Shown here: piece after piece, positions 23,925-34,301 of the stretch | How the letters are laid out: every line of letters starts with the position of its first letter | Numbering within the stretch: position 1 is the first letter of the stretch | From: Microcebus murinus | Lineage: Eukaryota > Chordata > Mammalia > Primates > Cheirogaleidae | NCBI RefSeq assembly: GCF_040939455.1 | Contig: NC_134108.1 | Location: 12,677,501-12,741,500, forward strand | Direction of reading: 5' to 3' | Length of the DNA stretch: 64,000 nt | Notes under the pieces: model-generated | Told to the model about the DNA's origin: nothing | What the model saw: the letters and a program-made list of their open reading frames with translations, nothing else | Database searches by the model: none | Made by a program: the position numbers and the translations under genes

Positions 23925-25100
23925 GATGAAATATAGATGTATAAGAAAGATAAAAGACTTAAACCTAAGGCATGAAACTGTAAGAACTCAAGAAGAAAAT
24001 GTTGGAAAAATTCTTACAGACATTAGCCTAGGCAAAGAATTTATGAAGAAGACCCCAAAGGCAATCATGGCAACAACAAAAATAAATAAATGGGACCTAA
24101 TCAAATTAAAAAGCACAGCCAAGGAAACTATCACAAGAGCAAACAGCCTACAGATGAGAGAAAATATTTGCATGTTACGCATCTAATAAAGGGCTAATAA
24201 TTAGAATCTATATAGAACTCAGGAAAATCAGCAAAATAAAATAAATAAGAATCAAACAACCCTATCAAAAAGTGGGCAAAGGACATGAACATAAACTTTT
24301 CCAAAGAAGACAAACTAATGGCCAACAAACATATGAAAAATGCTGAACATCTCTAATCATCAGAGAAATGCAAATCAAAACCACAATGAGATATCATTTA
24401 TATCCAGTGAGAATGACCTTTATCAAAAAGTCCCCAAACCATAAATGTTGGCATGGAAGCGGAGAGATAGGAACACTCCTACACTGCTGGTGAGACTGCA
24501 AACTAGTACAACCTCTACAGAAATTAATATGGAGATACCTAAAAGAGCTACAAATAGAACTGCCATTTAACCCAGAAATCCCATTACTGGACATCTACCT
24601 AAAGGGAAAAAAGACATTCTATAAAAAAGACTTTTGCCCTTGAATGTTTATAGCAGCACAATTCACAATTGCAAAGACGTTGAAACAACCCAAGTGCCCA
24701 TCAATACGTGAGTGGATTAATAAAATGTGGTATATGTATACCATGGAGTTCTACTCAGCCACAAAAAATAATGGTGATATAGCCCCTCCTGTATTATCCT
24801 GAATAGAGCTGGAGCTCATTCTACTAAGTGAAGTATCACAAAAATGGAAAAACAAGCACCACATGTATTGGTATTAACTGATCAACACTTAAGTGCACAT
24901 ATAGTAGTAACATTCATTGTGTGTCAGGCGGGTGGGAAGTGGGAGGAGTATTCACACCTAATAGGTCAGTGGGCACCGTCTGGGGGATGGACAGACTTGA
25001 AGCTCTGACTCGGGTGGGGCAAGAGCAATATATGTAACCTAAACATTTGTACCCCCCACAATATGCTGACATAAAAAAATTTAATTTAATTTAATTTTAA
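23925..25100 (+). mobile_element. L1 3' end (ORF2 C-terminus and strepsirrhine-type 3' UTR)
   Basis: Plus strand, 5'-truncated. ORF2 C-terminal coding sequence runs from about 23925 to 24880; an 86-residue piece at 23926-24186 contains the typical '[11 protein letters not shown]' stretch. Frameshifts follow. The 3' UTR (24880-25080) ends 'gtaacctaaacatttgtacccc...atgctgacataaaaaaa', the tail I associate with lemur/galago L1s. The A-rich tail has decayed to (TTTAA)n-like sequence at 25075-25100. Older than the copy at 33479, judged by its indels. Confidence 0.85.
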
Positions 25101-25104
25101 AAAG

Positions 25105-25270
25105 AAAGATAACTGAGTTGGGATTCCTAGATCCAGCTCCATCCCATGCTCATAATGTCACCTTTGAAAAGTCATATATGGTGTCTGGACCTCAGCCTTG
25201 TCATCCATAAAGTCAATGGTTTAGTCCAGATGATCTCTAAAGTCCCTTCCGGCTCTCAAAATTGTATGTT
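25105..25270 (+). mobile_element. MIR-family SINE
   Basis: 'gtctggacctcagccttgtcatccataaagtcaatggtttagtccagatgatctctaaagtcccttccggctctcaaaattgtatg' follows the order of MIR/THER-type SINE 3' halves ('ggcctcagtttcctcatctgtaaaatg...gatgatctctaaggtcccttccagctc'). It lies directly after the L1 poly(A). Confidence 0.6.
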
Positions 25271-25754
25271 CATTATTATTCATTTCAGGACACTGGGTTT
25301 CTTCTCTTAAAATCTTCGAGTAGTTTTGAAATTAAACATGATTTAGGAAACAGAATTGTCAATACAGTTATACAACTCTTGAGGCTTGTTTTCTGGTGGA
25401 TCCTTTTGAGCCAAGATTGGCAATCCAGCAGATGGCACTATGCCATCGCCATGGGACCAGCCAGCCCTCAAGTGCAGGCACTCATCTCTCACTCAAAAGC
25501 CTCAATCATGTGCAGTAATTAACAGTACCACGCTTTTTTTTTTCTTTATGATTACAAGCTGAACTTGATACTTTCTAATTTGAATAATTATGTTCCATTT
25601 AATCCTCCTCTCTGCTGTCAAGTAGATGAAAATTGAAAAGAAAGTTTGGTAGTTCTAAAGCTTGAGTATAGAGCAGAGGTAACCAAGTTATCTTTTGTCC
25701 CCAATGGAAAGATAATTGAATCCCACCTTCCCAGAAGCCTGGTGGACCAGACAT
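25271..25754. other. Unassigned sequence
   Basis: Nothing recognisable; an 86-codon frame at 25262-25522 has no domain. Confidence 0.4.
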
Positions 25755-25850
25755 TGAGACCATGGACTCTGTGAAGGCAAGAACCATGCCTGATTCATGT
25801 TTGTATCCCTGTGCCCTAGCTCATTAGGATGCTTAGTAAAGCCGTGGAAT
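25755..25850 (+). mobile_element. L2 3' end fragment
   Basis: 'ggactctgtgaaggcaagaaccatgcctgattcatgtttgtatccctgtgcccta...ggatgcttagtaaa' matches the L2 3' UTR order. Confidence 0.6.
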
Positions 25851-28800
25851 GGATCAACAACAAAATACAGAATCATTAACATAGGATGTGGATAGTTGTG
25901 GAGATGATAATCTGTAAGGATTCTTTTTTGGTTACTCAATTGTCTAAGGAAAATAAGAGGCAAAGTGATCAGTTGAGAGTGAAGATGGAGAAGGAGATGT
26001 TAGAAGTCCAGAAGGCAGAGAAGTTGTAAAATGCCTTTTAGGAGAGTGGAAGAATGAATTAACCATACTAGAGTAACACAGTATGATTACTAATCAAATG
26101 GTATTACTGATCAGTTTTAAAGGCACACTGGAGTTTTTTTGCTCTGATTTAAAATGAGAATAATAAAGCTGTGAATTTAACTTCAGCTATATTTGTCGGG
26201 GCAGGCATGGTGTAGGCATAGGCAGAAAGGTGGATACAGTCATGGCTGGGATACCACTAGGCAAGTGCCAGGGAGAAGAATAGGAACAAGGGAGTCAAGT
26301 TCTTATATAAGGGGGTGATTGCAATTATTGACTATGGAATTTAACATGAATAAAGAAAGGAAAGAGAATGTTAAGCATTGACAGTGAAAGAGGACCTATG
26401 AATTGGAGGTCTTTGTAGGATTGAAAGATTGTTGAAGTACTAGATAAAATCAGGTGAAATGATAAGTGGTGAGCAAGAGTATACGTAACTGAAATTATAA
26501 AAGAACTGCAGTTATTGGCAAGGACAACTTCTAGGATGTGACCACCAGAGTTTTGACTGAGGTAAAATGAAGGGCAACAAGATTATCAAAGGAGAGAAAT
26601 CTTAGAAAGAAAGAGGTCAATGTGTTCAAGTATTATCCACATGTATCTTAATATCAACAGGAAGAAACTGTGAAGTAATGTTAGAGTGACATTCAACAAA
26701 AATTTAGATAATCAAGAAATAAGCAAGAATAAGACAGCTGATGATACAATCTGATGATATGATATTTAAAGATAGAGGACTTAGGGAGGAGGGAAGGAGA
26801 GTTATTTGAAAACAACAATGAGAGATAATAAGGACATTTCCTTAAGACATGCTCATTTGCTAATGACGGACAATGATATTTAGGGGAAAAAATGAAAATT
26901 TTTCAGAATTTTGTTATGAGGTGGGGAAAAGGAGTAGAACAGGGGATATAGAACTTTGTGGAAATTATCATAAAAAATAAGAATGACCTAGATGAGATAA
27001 ATCTGAAAAGGAAAAGAAGTGTAATAATATTTATAAGTCATTCTGGGTTCAAGGCAGATAATAGGAGCAAAGTTCTAGGTGTCTAGGCAAAGGAAAGCAC
27101 AGGTGTCCAGAAGAAGCTCTCTACTGAGTGTTGTTAATGGATGCAATGGTATCTATGGAAGCCAGTCCCATCCCACTGTATGATACCCTATTGACCAATG
27201 CTGATGGGAGTAGAAGACGCCCCCCACCCTTATGTTTGGGTTCACTCTTGGACATCTATTGGGAGAAGAGAGAACCAAAACACCAGTGCACAATTACTCT
27301 TAAAGCTTGATGACAGAGTTAATTTTCAGGAAGTTGTTTCTTACTCTCTGCATGGTAGAGACCACTCTTCAATGATGGTGAGTTTAGATGGTCAGGTGAG
27401 GCACAGATCCTTTCCAGAAAAATTCTCCATTTTGTTTTTCTGGGACTCCTGTTATTTGGTGTAGGGGCTTCTTACAATGATCCTCTAATTTTCTTGCCTT
27501 TCTTCTGCAATTTTTACATATAGGCCTACTCTTTCTTAGAGATTTCTTCAACTGTATTTTTTCTGCATTCCTAAGGGTAGTGGGAGAATATATTTAAGAC
27601 CTTCTTCTTTGTCTCTTTCCCCCCCCCAAAAAAAAGAAAGAAAGAAAAAGAAAAAAAGCATCTAGTGGTTGTTTTGCAGATGCAATATTTTCTTTTTTCT
27701 CTCAGAGGATATTATCATTTCTTTGGTGATTTCTTTATTTTACCATGAATATCCTGTATTTCCTTAGAGTTATTTTCTTTTTTCTGAAGGCACTAAAAAA
27801 GCAAGTTAAAAATCTCAGTGTAAGAGGAAGAGGTGGAAGAGGTTGTGAACCGGTGGGCTTCATCAAGAAAGACTGAGCAAGGACCCAGATGTTTCACTGA
27901 CCTTTTGCCAAAAATCAATGTCGGTAGGCAGTTTCTTTGAACCATGCAACTTTACAAAGAAGAACCTTTCAACAACCTTGGGAAGTGAAACAATGAAAGA
28001 GGTTTAAAGTATATAAACTTCAATCTAATTTCTATTTGTAATAAGGTACCTTAGTCTCCACCCTTCATTCTGTCCTTTTTTCCTTTAGTTTAAAATTATA
28101 TGTACAATGAACGTACTGCCACTGGGGGAGAGGGTAGTTGCATATAAGCACAGATGAAAAATAATTTCTTCTAAGGAGTCTGAGTGCTTCTCACGGAGAT
28201 GTACAGCTAGTCTCCCAGTGTTCACCCCAACTCTTGTCTCCACATCCTGAGGTTTCTAGTGCTTCTAATTCCTTGGAGAGTAAGGGTTCTTGCCCTATAA
28301 ATCAGCTTGTTTCTAAATGGCTTTGTTCTTCTGCTGGCCCTGGATTTTTAGCTTTCTTGGTTCTGCCTCTTATTGCTAATAGACCTGCTTCTCAACCTCT
28401 AGACGTTTATTGATGTTTCTCATTTGCTATTGTCTCCTCTCCTGTGCTCTTTGCTTTGTGGTTCATTTGTTTCTATTCCCCCTGTGCTGCTATTTTAGGA
28501 GGATATTTAAATCTTCACATGTGTTTAAGCTCCCCTGTCACCTGTAATTCCCATCCCACAGTGGAATGTGAAGACCCTCCCTAGGGTTCCTGTTGGAGCA
28601 AGTGTGGCCTGGAGTTAACTTTCACGTAGCCGGCAACAATTTTGTTGTTGCTGCTTTAGTAACCGTAGATGAAACTAGGAAGACAATTCTGAAGGTTTTG
28701 CCATTTTCTCAAAGGAAAGGTGATTTATACACCTGTCCTATTTAATCCTATGTGATAAATGTCACTATTGATGTTTTACAGAGCTGCCAGCTAAACTTGG

Positions 28801-30284
28801 AGTAAGATAACTGAACAAGGTCAGTATGTGGAGAAGCACTCATCATCCCAGGTCTCTTTGAACCCAGAGACCATCTTCCCGATGCTCTACCACGCATCCT
28901 CCTCAAGGACCCTGAGCTAACCTTAGTTGCCTAGTTAAGAGAAGTTGTCTGAAATATGTTGTAATTTAATGAATTTGCATGAAAAGAAAATTCCTATACT
29001 TTCATGTCACAGGTCTGCAATGTAAATATCAAGCATTGAAATATAGTAAAGTATTTAGATGATGTCACACTACTGATCTCAAAACTTTCCATGTACATTT
29101 AACATAAAAACTCACGGATTAGTTATTTTCAGACTGTTTCCTGAAATGTTCTTTGGGAGCATGATGGTGGCGGTCAGGGATGGAGGGGCAGAAGGAGGAA
29201 GGAAAGTGGAACAGGAAGTACAAGACTGTGGATTGTGTGTTTAGTATCTCTCTGTGCCACGCCCACACCATCCTCAACTCACTTCAGTGTGAGAGACCAG
29301 AAATAAACATAGTAAAACAGAATACATTCTCTAGCCTCAAAAAGTGAGCTACCTTAAAACCCATGTAAGAATTTGAAATACTTGCAAGTGCATTTCCTGT
29401 CAGAGGCAAGACAAATGTGGTGCCATAATTGAGTAGATGAGAGTTAAGACTCCTTGGAGAACTGACCATTATTCCTACAAATTGGATTTACATGCTTGTA
29501 TATTTCATCAGTGCTTCCCCATCAAATCTATCACATCCTAAATGGCATTTCAAAAACAAATGCTCTTTTCTGATGAGTTTTTTGGTATTTTTCTCCTCTG
29601 TTTCTCTGTTAACATTCTTTCCCCATCAGTGAGGGCAACATGGTTGTTCTTTAAAATACATTTGAATTGAAATTCCAAAAGAAGAGTGGGTGGCAAATGC
29701 TAGTCAAGGTAAATAATTTGATGAGACATAAAAATAATGACATTTCAGCCATCTTCACTGGAGCTTGAAGGTTTAATTCTACTAAGAAGTATCAGAAAAA
29801 GAAAAATTGGCACCAATAAGCTAAACTTGCAAGATTAATCCTCACTAAAGCAAAAAGTAGGATGATTTACTACTGAACATTCATGTTGCAAGCCAGTGTT
29901 ACCAATATTCTTTTCACGGTAATAACTGTAATCTAGATTGCTATTTATTTTTGTCACTGTTTACCTTTTATTTTTAATGGGTAAAGAATGTGCAGAGGAA
30001 GCTCACTTCAACTATGATCAGATTCATGATAGAACCATCTGTCCTTCCTCTTCACCCCTGGCCCTTAGCCTACTCCACCTAATCTGCCTAGCGACAAATA
30101 CTGTGGAGGTACTTGAAAAGAAACTCTTCTTTGCTTCTCTAATGTTCATTTTTTCTTTGATTTTCTTTCTTATTTTCACAACCTTGTAAGATTGATCATG
30201 GAGTATTCCCTGAAAATGTTAAAAACAATGTTAAAGATAACCTTTCATCATCACCAAATTACATATGAATGCATATTTTGACAC
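25851..30284. other. Unassigned sequence, 4.4 kb
   Basis: No gene, RNA or clearly named repeat. The 26.2-27.1 kb part ('ggtctttgtaggattgaaag', 'gtgaccaccagagttttgactgagg') has the look of a very old LINE (L2/L3-like), but I cannot assign it. A C8A8 and (GAAA)n low-complexity stretch lies at about 27620-27660. Overlapping frames at 27128-27310 and 27198-27464 share the same DNA in two phases and are not convincing genes. Confidence 0.4.
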
Positions 30285-30440
30285 TATGCAAAGCTCTCTA
30301 CATTAATTATTTGACTTGGCTTAATACTCAAAATGACCATTTTAGGAATACTATTATCTCCACCAATTTATTTTTTAGAAATGTCAGTGAAAAAGGTAAG
30401 ACAGCTCAAGGTCACAGCACTGAGAAGTGTGTTAGGTAAG
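30285..30440 (-). mobile_element. MIR SINE
   Basis: Reversed MIR with 'attatttgacttggcttaatactcaaaatgacc', 'tattatctccaccaatttattttttagaaatg' and 'gacagctcaaggtcacagcactgagaag'. Diverged. Confidence 0.6.
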
Positions 30441-30530
30441 ATGGTCTGAGTAATATAAGTAACCTTAACACTTGTACTCCCATAATATGCTAAAATAAAA
30501 AAAAGAAAGAAATTACTAAGCAAAAAAAAA
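30440..30530 (+). mobile_element. Very short L1 3' tail
   Basis: 'gtaaccttaacacttgtactcccataatatgctaaaataaaaaaaa' is the last 45 bases or so of the strepsirrhine-type L1 3' UTR plus poly(A), with about 25 further bases of possible 3' UTR. This is an extreme 5' truncation. Confidence 0.75.
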
Positions 30531-31298
30531 TTTCAATTGGATCGGCAATGATAGAATTTTTTTAGTACAGTAAATTAACTAATACTGAACTTTTAAAAAT
30601 GCCAGTTTAAGTATCTATTAGACTCTGTTTAAAATGTTAGTACTTTAATGGGCTTAATTAGGAACACATTAGTCACACTTGGAATAAATTGTTTCTTTTG
30701 GAAATGACCTACAAGATAGTTTGAAGGAGGTTAGTAATACTTAAGAATTAGGCCTTAAAGATAAATATGCACTTCCCAGTTCACATTGTCAGAGTCTACA
30801 GAACTCTGTGGCAAAAGACAAAAATGTACGCCCTGATCCAAATTTACATTTCCCTTTACTTAACATATATCTCAGCAGCATATAGCTGAATTAGCATTAC
30901 ATATATTGCCTACGGCACAGATAAACATGCTGTAAGCACTTAATAGATAGTGAATTTATTCACAAAGTTTAATATATAGAAAAAATGCTATTCAAATTCC
31001 GCAGAAAATGTTGCATCTACTCATGAGCATTTCCTTTCTGAATTGATTTCATTTCATGGAAGACTAGACTTCAATGGGGCAGAAAGAAACACACCAAAAA
31101 CTGAATCCTTTAATATAGTTCTAGCAATAAAACAAACAAAGTATAGAAAAACAAACAAAAAAGCCAGTATTCCTTAATCAAACAGGCCTATGGAAAAAGC
31201 AATAGTCACTTTAATTCCCTGTCATTTCCCCCTTTTCACATCTTTGAAATTGATTCTATCTGAATTCTTTGTAAAAGGCAAAGAAAACTTACAGTACT
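30531..31298. other. Unassigned sequence
   Basis: Nothing recognisable. Confidence 0.4.
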
Positions 31299-31515
31299 TG
31301 TTTTGTAGGAAGAACAAATATATTGTGTTGCTTACCACTTAGATACTCAAAACATCTACAAATAATAGTGGCTTGGGGGGTTAGGGGGGGTGGCGCTTCC
31401 TGTGTGTCATGCACTATGAGAGATTTTTTTCATGTAATTTCCTTTTCACGCTCTCGAAAACTGCTACAAACATGTCCCTGTAAGACTGATACATTATTCA
31501 GTGATATAGAGGGCC
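31299..31515. repeat. Old local duplication, copy A
   Basis: Copy A of a segment repeated about 986 bp downstream (32285-32500). Shared blocks are 'ttttgtagga(a)gaacaaatat', 'ccacttagatactcaaaacatctacaaataata' and 'catgcactatgagag'. The last third is a decayed MIR (minus strand). Copy A carries a G-rich insert, G6-TTA-G7-T-GG, at about 31375-31393 that copy B lacks. Confidence 0.65.
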
Positions 31516-32284
31516 CCCTCACTTATGTTAGGGAAAAGGTTGGAATATAAACAAGATAAATATCCAGTTTTAGAGAAGGCATGCTATGCTTCTCTATAGT
31601 ACAATGTGCCAGGTTAAATGAAAACCTGTTGTAAAGATCTGAAGTGGCCACAGAGGGTGGTTCCCACAGTCTCAACTGTGAAGTGCAACAGGTCAGGTGA
31701 CACTGGTGCAGCTCCCTGCCATCCACATCTCTATGCAGGTCCTTCTAATTTATAAGGATAATGAAATATATCAAATTGACCCTACTCGCTGTTAGGAACT
31801 GTTATATTAACTGACAGAATACCAGGACCTTATTCTTGCCAGACTTGTTCTATTAAAATCAAATCAGAGCAAAATGTGTCTAGGCAAAAAAACTTTAAAT
31901 ATAATTTGTCCTCAATTTTCTCAATTTTGAATGAGAAATGTGTAGTTTCCAGGATGTTCAGGCTCATGCAGTGTAGAGAGAAATTTATGCACCTTGTGAT
32001 TAACTGACTAAGCATAATTAACTTAATTAGGAATATTATTTTCCTCGTCTTTATTACTCCTGTTCTAGAACAGGGACAAAAATAAATGCCTAAAAGACTA
32101 AGACTTGATTTGAGTCATGTCACGTCTCCAGCAATACGTTTTACAAAAGAAAAACAATCAAGAAATGCTAAACACCATTAGTACTAATAAACATTTCTTA
32201 TTTTCATTGGTTGTTATGTGATTTGGAGGTGAGGGAGCTCTTAACTCATGCAAGTAAGTGAATATACATGAAACATTAAATTAC
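31516..32284. other. Unassigned sequence
   Basis: Nothing recognisable between the two copies of the local duplication. Confidence 0.4.
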
Positions 32285-32500
32285 TCATTTTGTAAGGATA
32301 CAAATATGTTTTATTATTTTCCACTTAAATATTCAAAACATCTAAAAATAATACAGATTGTCATGTAGGAACACTTACTGTGAGCCATGTACTATGAGAG
32401 TTTTATTTTTATTATTTCATTTTCATTCACTATCACCTGATAAGATAGGAGTAAATGCCTCATTTTATAAGTGAGGAATATGAGAGCTTGAGAGGTTAAA
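32285..32500. repeat. Old local duplication, copy B
   Basis: Partner of 31299-31515: 'cattttgtaaggatacaaatatg', 'ccacttaaatattcaaaacatctaaaaataata', 'catgtactatgagag'. The right part overlaps a better-preserved MIR. Confidence 0.65.
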
Positions 32501-32600
32501 TATTTTTCCTAAGATCAAATAACTAGTAAGTGATGGGCCCTGATACTTTTCATAGCTGTCTGAGCCCAAAACCTGTTTTATTGATGGATCTGCTATCTCT
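32360..32600 (-). mobile_element. MIR SINE
   Basis: Reversed MIR: 'acacttactgtgagccatgtactatg', 'ctgataagataggagtaaatgcctcattttataagtgaggaatatgagagc', 'aataactagtaagtgatgggccctgat', 'ctgtctgagcccaaaacctg'. Confidence 0.7.
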
Positions 32601-32671
32601 TAACAAACATTTGACTCATGGTAAATCTGTTGGTTACATCATGAAGTATTAACTCTCTGGACATTACAGAT

Positions 32672-33099
32672 GTCCTTTATTATTATTTCAAAATATTAAA
32701 GGGGTACAAATGTTTTAGTTTACATGGATCTCTTTTGTAATGCTTGACTTCTGGCTATAGGTATGCCCATCCCCAAATAGCGTTTGTTGTACCCATTAGG
32801 TAGGTTTTTGCCCCAACCCTCCTCCCCCTCCACCCTGTTTGATTTCCACAGAGTTTTACTTTCCTCTGTGCCCATGTGTTTATCAGTTGATTCCAATTTA
32901 ACAGTGAGTACATGTAGTGTTTGTTTCTCCATTCTTGAGATACTTCACTTAGGAGAATGGTCTCCAGTTCAATCCAGATTGTTGTAAAAGGCATTAATTC
33001 ATCTCCCATCAATTCATGAGTGAATGAATAAAATGTTATATCCGTATACCATGGAGTATACGGATATAACGGTACTACTCAGCCATACAAAAGTCCTTT
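32672..33099 (-). mobile_element. Twin-primed (5'-inverted) short L1
   Basis: The 3' part, 32680-33015, is minus strand: 3' end with decayed poly(A) at 32680-32700, 3' UTR, and the end of ORF2 (the coding strand reads as in the copy at 33900-34010). The 5' part, about 33016-33090, is plus strand and is the ORF2 segment that lies just upstream in an intact L1 ('gaatgaataaaatg...ccatggag...tactactcagcc'). This head-to-head arrangement is the signature of twin priming. A probable 7-bp target-site duplication, gtccttt, lies at 32672-32678 and 33093-33099. A 15-bp inverted repeat sits inside the inverted part (33035-33070). Confidence 0.8.
33035..33070. repeat. Perfect inverted repeat, 15-bp arms, 6-bp spacer
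   Basis: The left arm at 33035-33049 (gttatatccgtatac) is the exact reverse complement of 33056-33070; the spacer is 'catgga'. Compared with the other L1 copies here, which run straight from 'ccatggagta' to 'ctactcagc' (or close to it), about 16 bases are inserted. Most of the insert is a reverse-complement copy of the sequence just upstream. Confidence 0.9.
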
Positions 33100-33185
33100 T
33101 AAATTTTTCAAGCCAGTTTTAGACTACCTCCAAAAAGTATCCTGTGCACACACTAAGATGTGTGTCTGAATTTATAGGTATGACA
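33100..33185. other. Short gap between L1 insertions
   Basis: Unassigned sequence between the twin-primed L1 and the next L1. Confidence 0.5.
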
Positions 33186-33478
33186 TCTTTTTTTATTATT
33201 TTTATTTAAGCATATTATGGGGGTACAAATGTTTAGGTTACATATATTGCCTTTGCCCCACCAGAGTCAGAACTTCAAGCATATCCATCCCCCAGACAGT
33301 GCACACTGCACCCATTAGGTGTGAGCGTATCCATCTCCTCCTCCCCGTCCCACCTGCCCGACACCAGATGAATGTTACTATTAAAACAGCCCTAATCATC
33401 AGGAAAATGCAAATCAAAACCACAATGAGCTATCACTTAACTCCAGTGAGAATGGCTTTCATCAAAAAGTCCCCAAAC
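33186..33478 (-). mobile_element. Older L1, 3' part minus and 5' part inverted; continues at 34238-34301
   Basis: 33186-33388 is a minus-strand L1 3' UTR (its tail is the T-rich run at 33189). From 33391 the sequence switches to plus-strand ORF2 ('ctaatcatcagg...gtccccaaac'), again a 5' inversion of the twin-priming kind. The ORF2 sequence is interrupted at 33478 by a younger L1 and resumes at about 34238 ('aataaacgttggtg...gcaaac', ending 34301). Confidence 0.7.
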
Positions 33479-34003
33479 CTAATCATCAGGGAAATGCAAA
33501 TCAAAACCACAATGAGATATCACTTAACTCCAGTGGGAATGGCCTTTATCAAAAAGTCTCCAAACAATAAATGCTGGCGTGGATGCGGAGAGAGAGGAAC
33601 ACTCCTACACTGCTGGTGGGACTGCAAACTAGTTCAACCTCTGTGGAAAGCAATATGGAGATACCTTAAAGCGATACAAGTGAATCTACCATTTGATCCA
33701 GCAATCCCATTGCTGAGCATCTACCCAAAAGATCCAATGACACTCTACAAAAAAGACACCTGCACTCAAATGTTTATAGCAGCACAATTCATAATTGCAA
33801 GGCTGTGGAAACAGCCCAAGTGCCCATCAATCCAAGAATGGATTAATAAAATGTGGTATATGTATGCCATGGAGTACTATTCAGCTCTAAGAAACAATGG
33901 TGACATAGCACATCTTATATTTTCCTGGTTAGAGCTGGAACCCATACTTTCCCAAGAATGGAAAAACAAGCACCACATATACTCACCAGCAAATTGGTAT
34001 TAA
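33369..34003 (+). pseudogene. L1 ORF2 C-terminal fragment (chimeric open frame)
   Basis: The longest open frame in the window (234 codons if begun at the GTG at 33299; the first ATG is at 33369). ORF2p is the L1 endonuclease/reverse transcriptase. Only its C-terminal end is present, including the Cys/His-containing stretch near residue 90 ('[19 protein letters not shown]', which resembles the CCHC-like C-terminal region) and a Trp-rich segment ending near the normal stop. The N-terminal residues come from antisense L1 3' UTR. A 30-residue unit ('[12 protein letters not shown]...FIKKSPN') occurs twice because two L1 copies abut. There is no endonuclease or RT domain, so it is not an active gene. 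Confidence 0.8.
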
Positions 34004-34227
34004 CTGAACAGCACCTAAGTGGTCACATAGGTATTACAGTAATAGGGTATTGGGCAGGTGGGAGGGGGGCGGGTATATACATACATAATGAGTGAGATGT
34101 GCACCATCTGGGGGATGGTCATGATGGAGACTCAGACTTGTGGGGGGAGGGGGGGGAAATGGGCTTTTATTGAAACCTTAAAATCTGTACCCCCATAATA
34201 CGCTGAAATAAAAAAAAAAAAAAAAAC
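33479..34227 (+). mobile_element. Younger 5'-truncated L1 nested in an older L1
   Basis: The best-preserved L1 in the window. ORF2 C-terminal sequence is open from 33479 to 34003. It is followed by a complete-looking 3' UTR with two G-rich tracts (about 34060-34075 and 34139-34158), the tail 'cctgtacccccataat...gctgaaat' type ending, and an uninterrupted A17 or so at 34210-34226. It is flanked by near-identical 10-mers, gtccccaaac (33469-33478) and gtcccaaaac (34228-34237), the likely target-site duplication. Low decay and an intact poly(A) indicate a recent insertion. Confidence 0.85.
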
Positions 34228-34301
34228 GTCCCAAAACAATAAACGTTGGTGTGGATGGGAAGAGACAGGAAGACTCCTACACTGCTGGTGAGACTGCAAA
34301 C

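Noticed and set aside
23695..25270. One MIR split by the L1 insertion at 23925-25100
   Set aside because: The left and right MIR-like pieces both seem to contain 3' MIR sequence, so they are more likely two separate decayed copies than one interrupted element.
33299..34003. 234-codon open frame as a protein-coding gene
   Set aside because: It starts at GTG, its first part is antisense L1 3' UTR, and the remainder is the L1 ORF2 C-terminus from two abutting copies.
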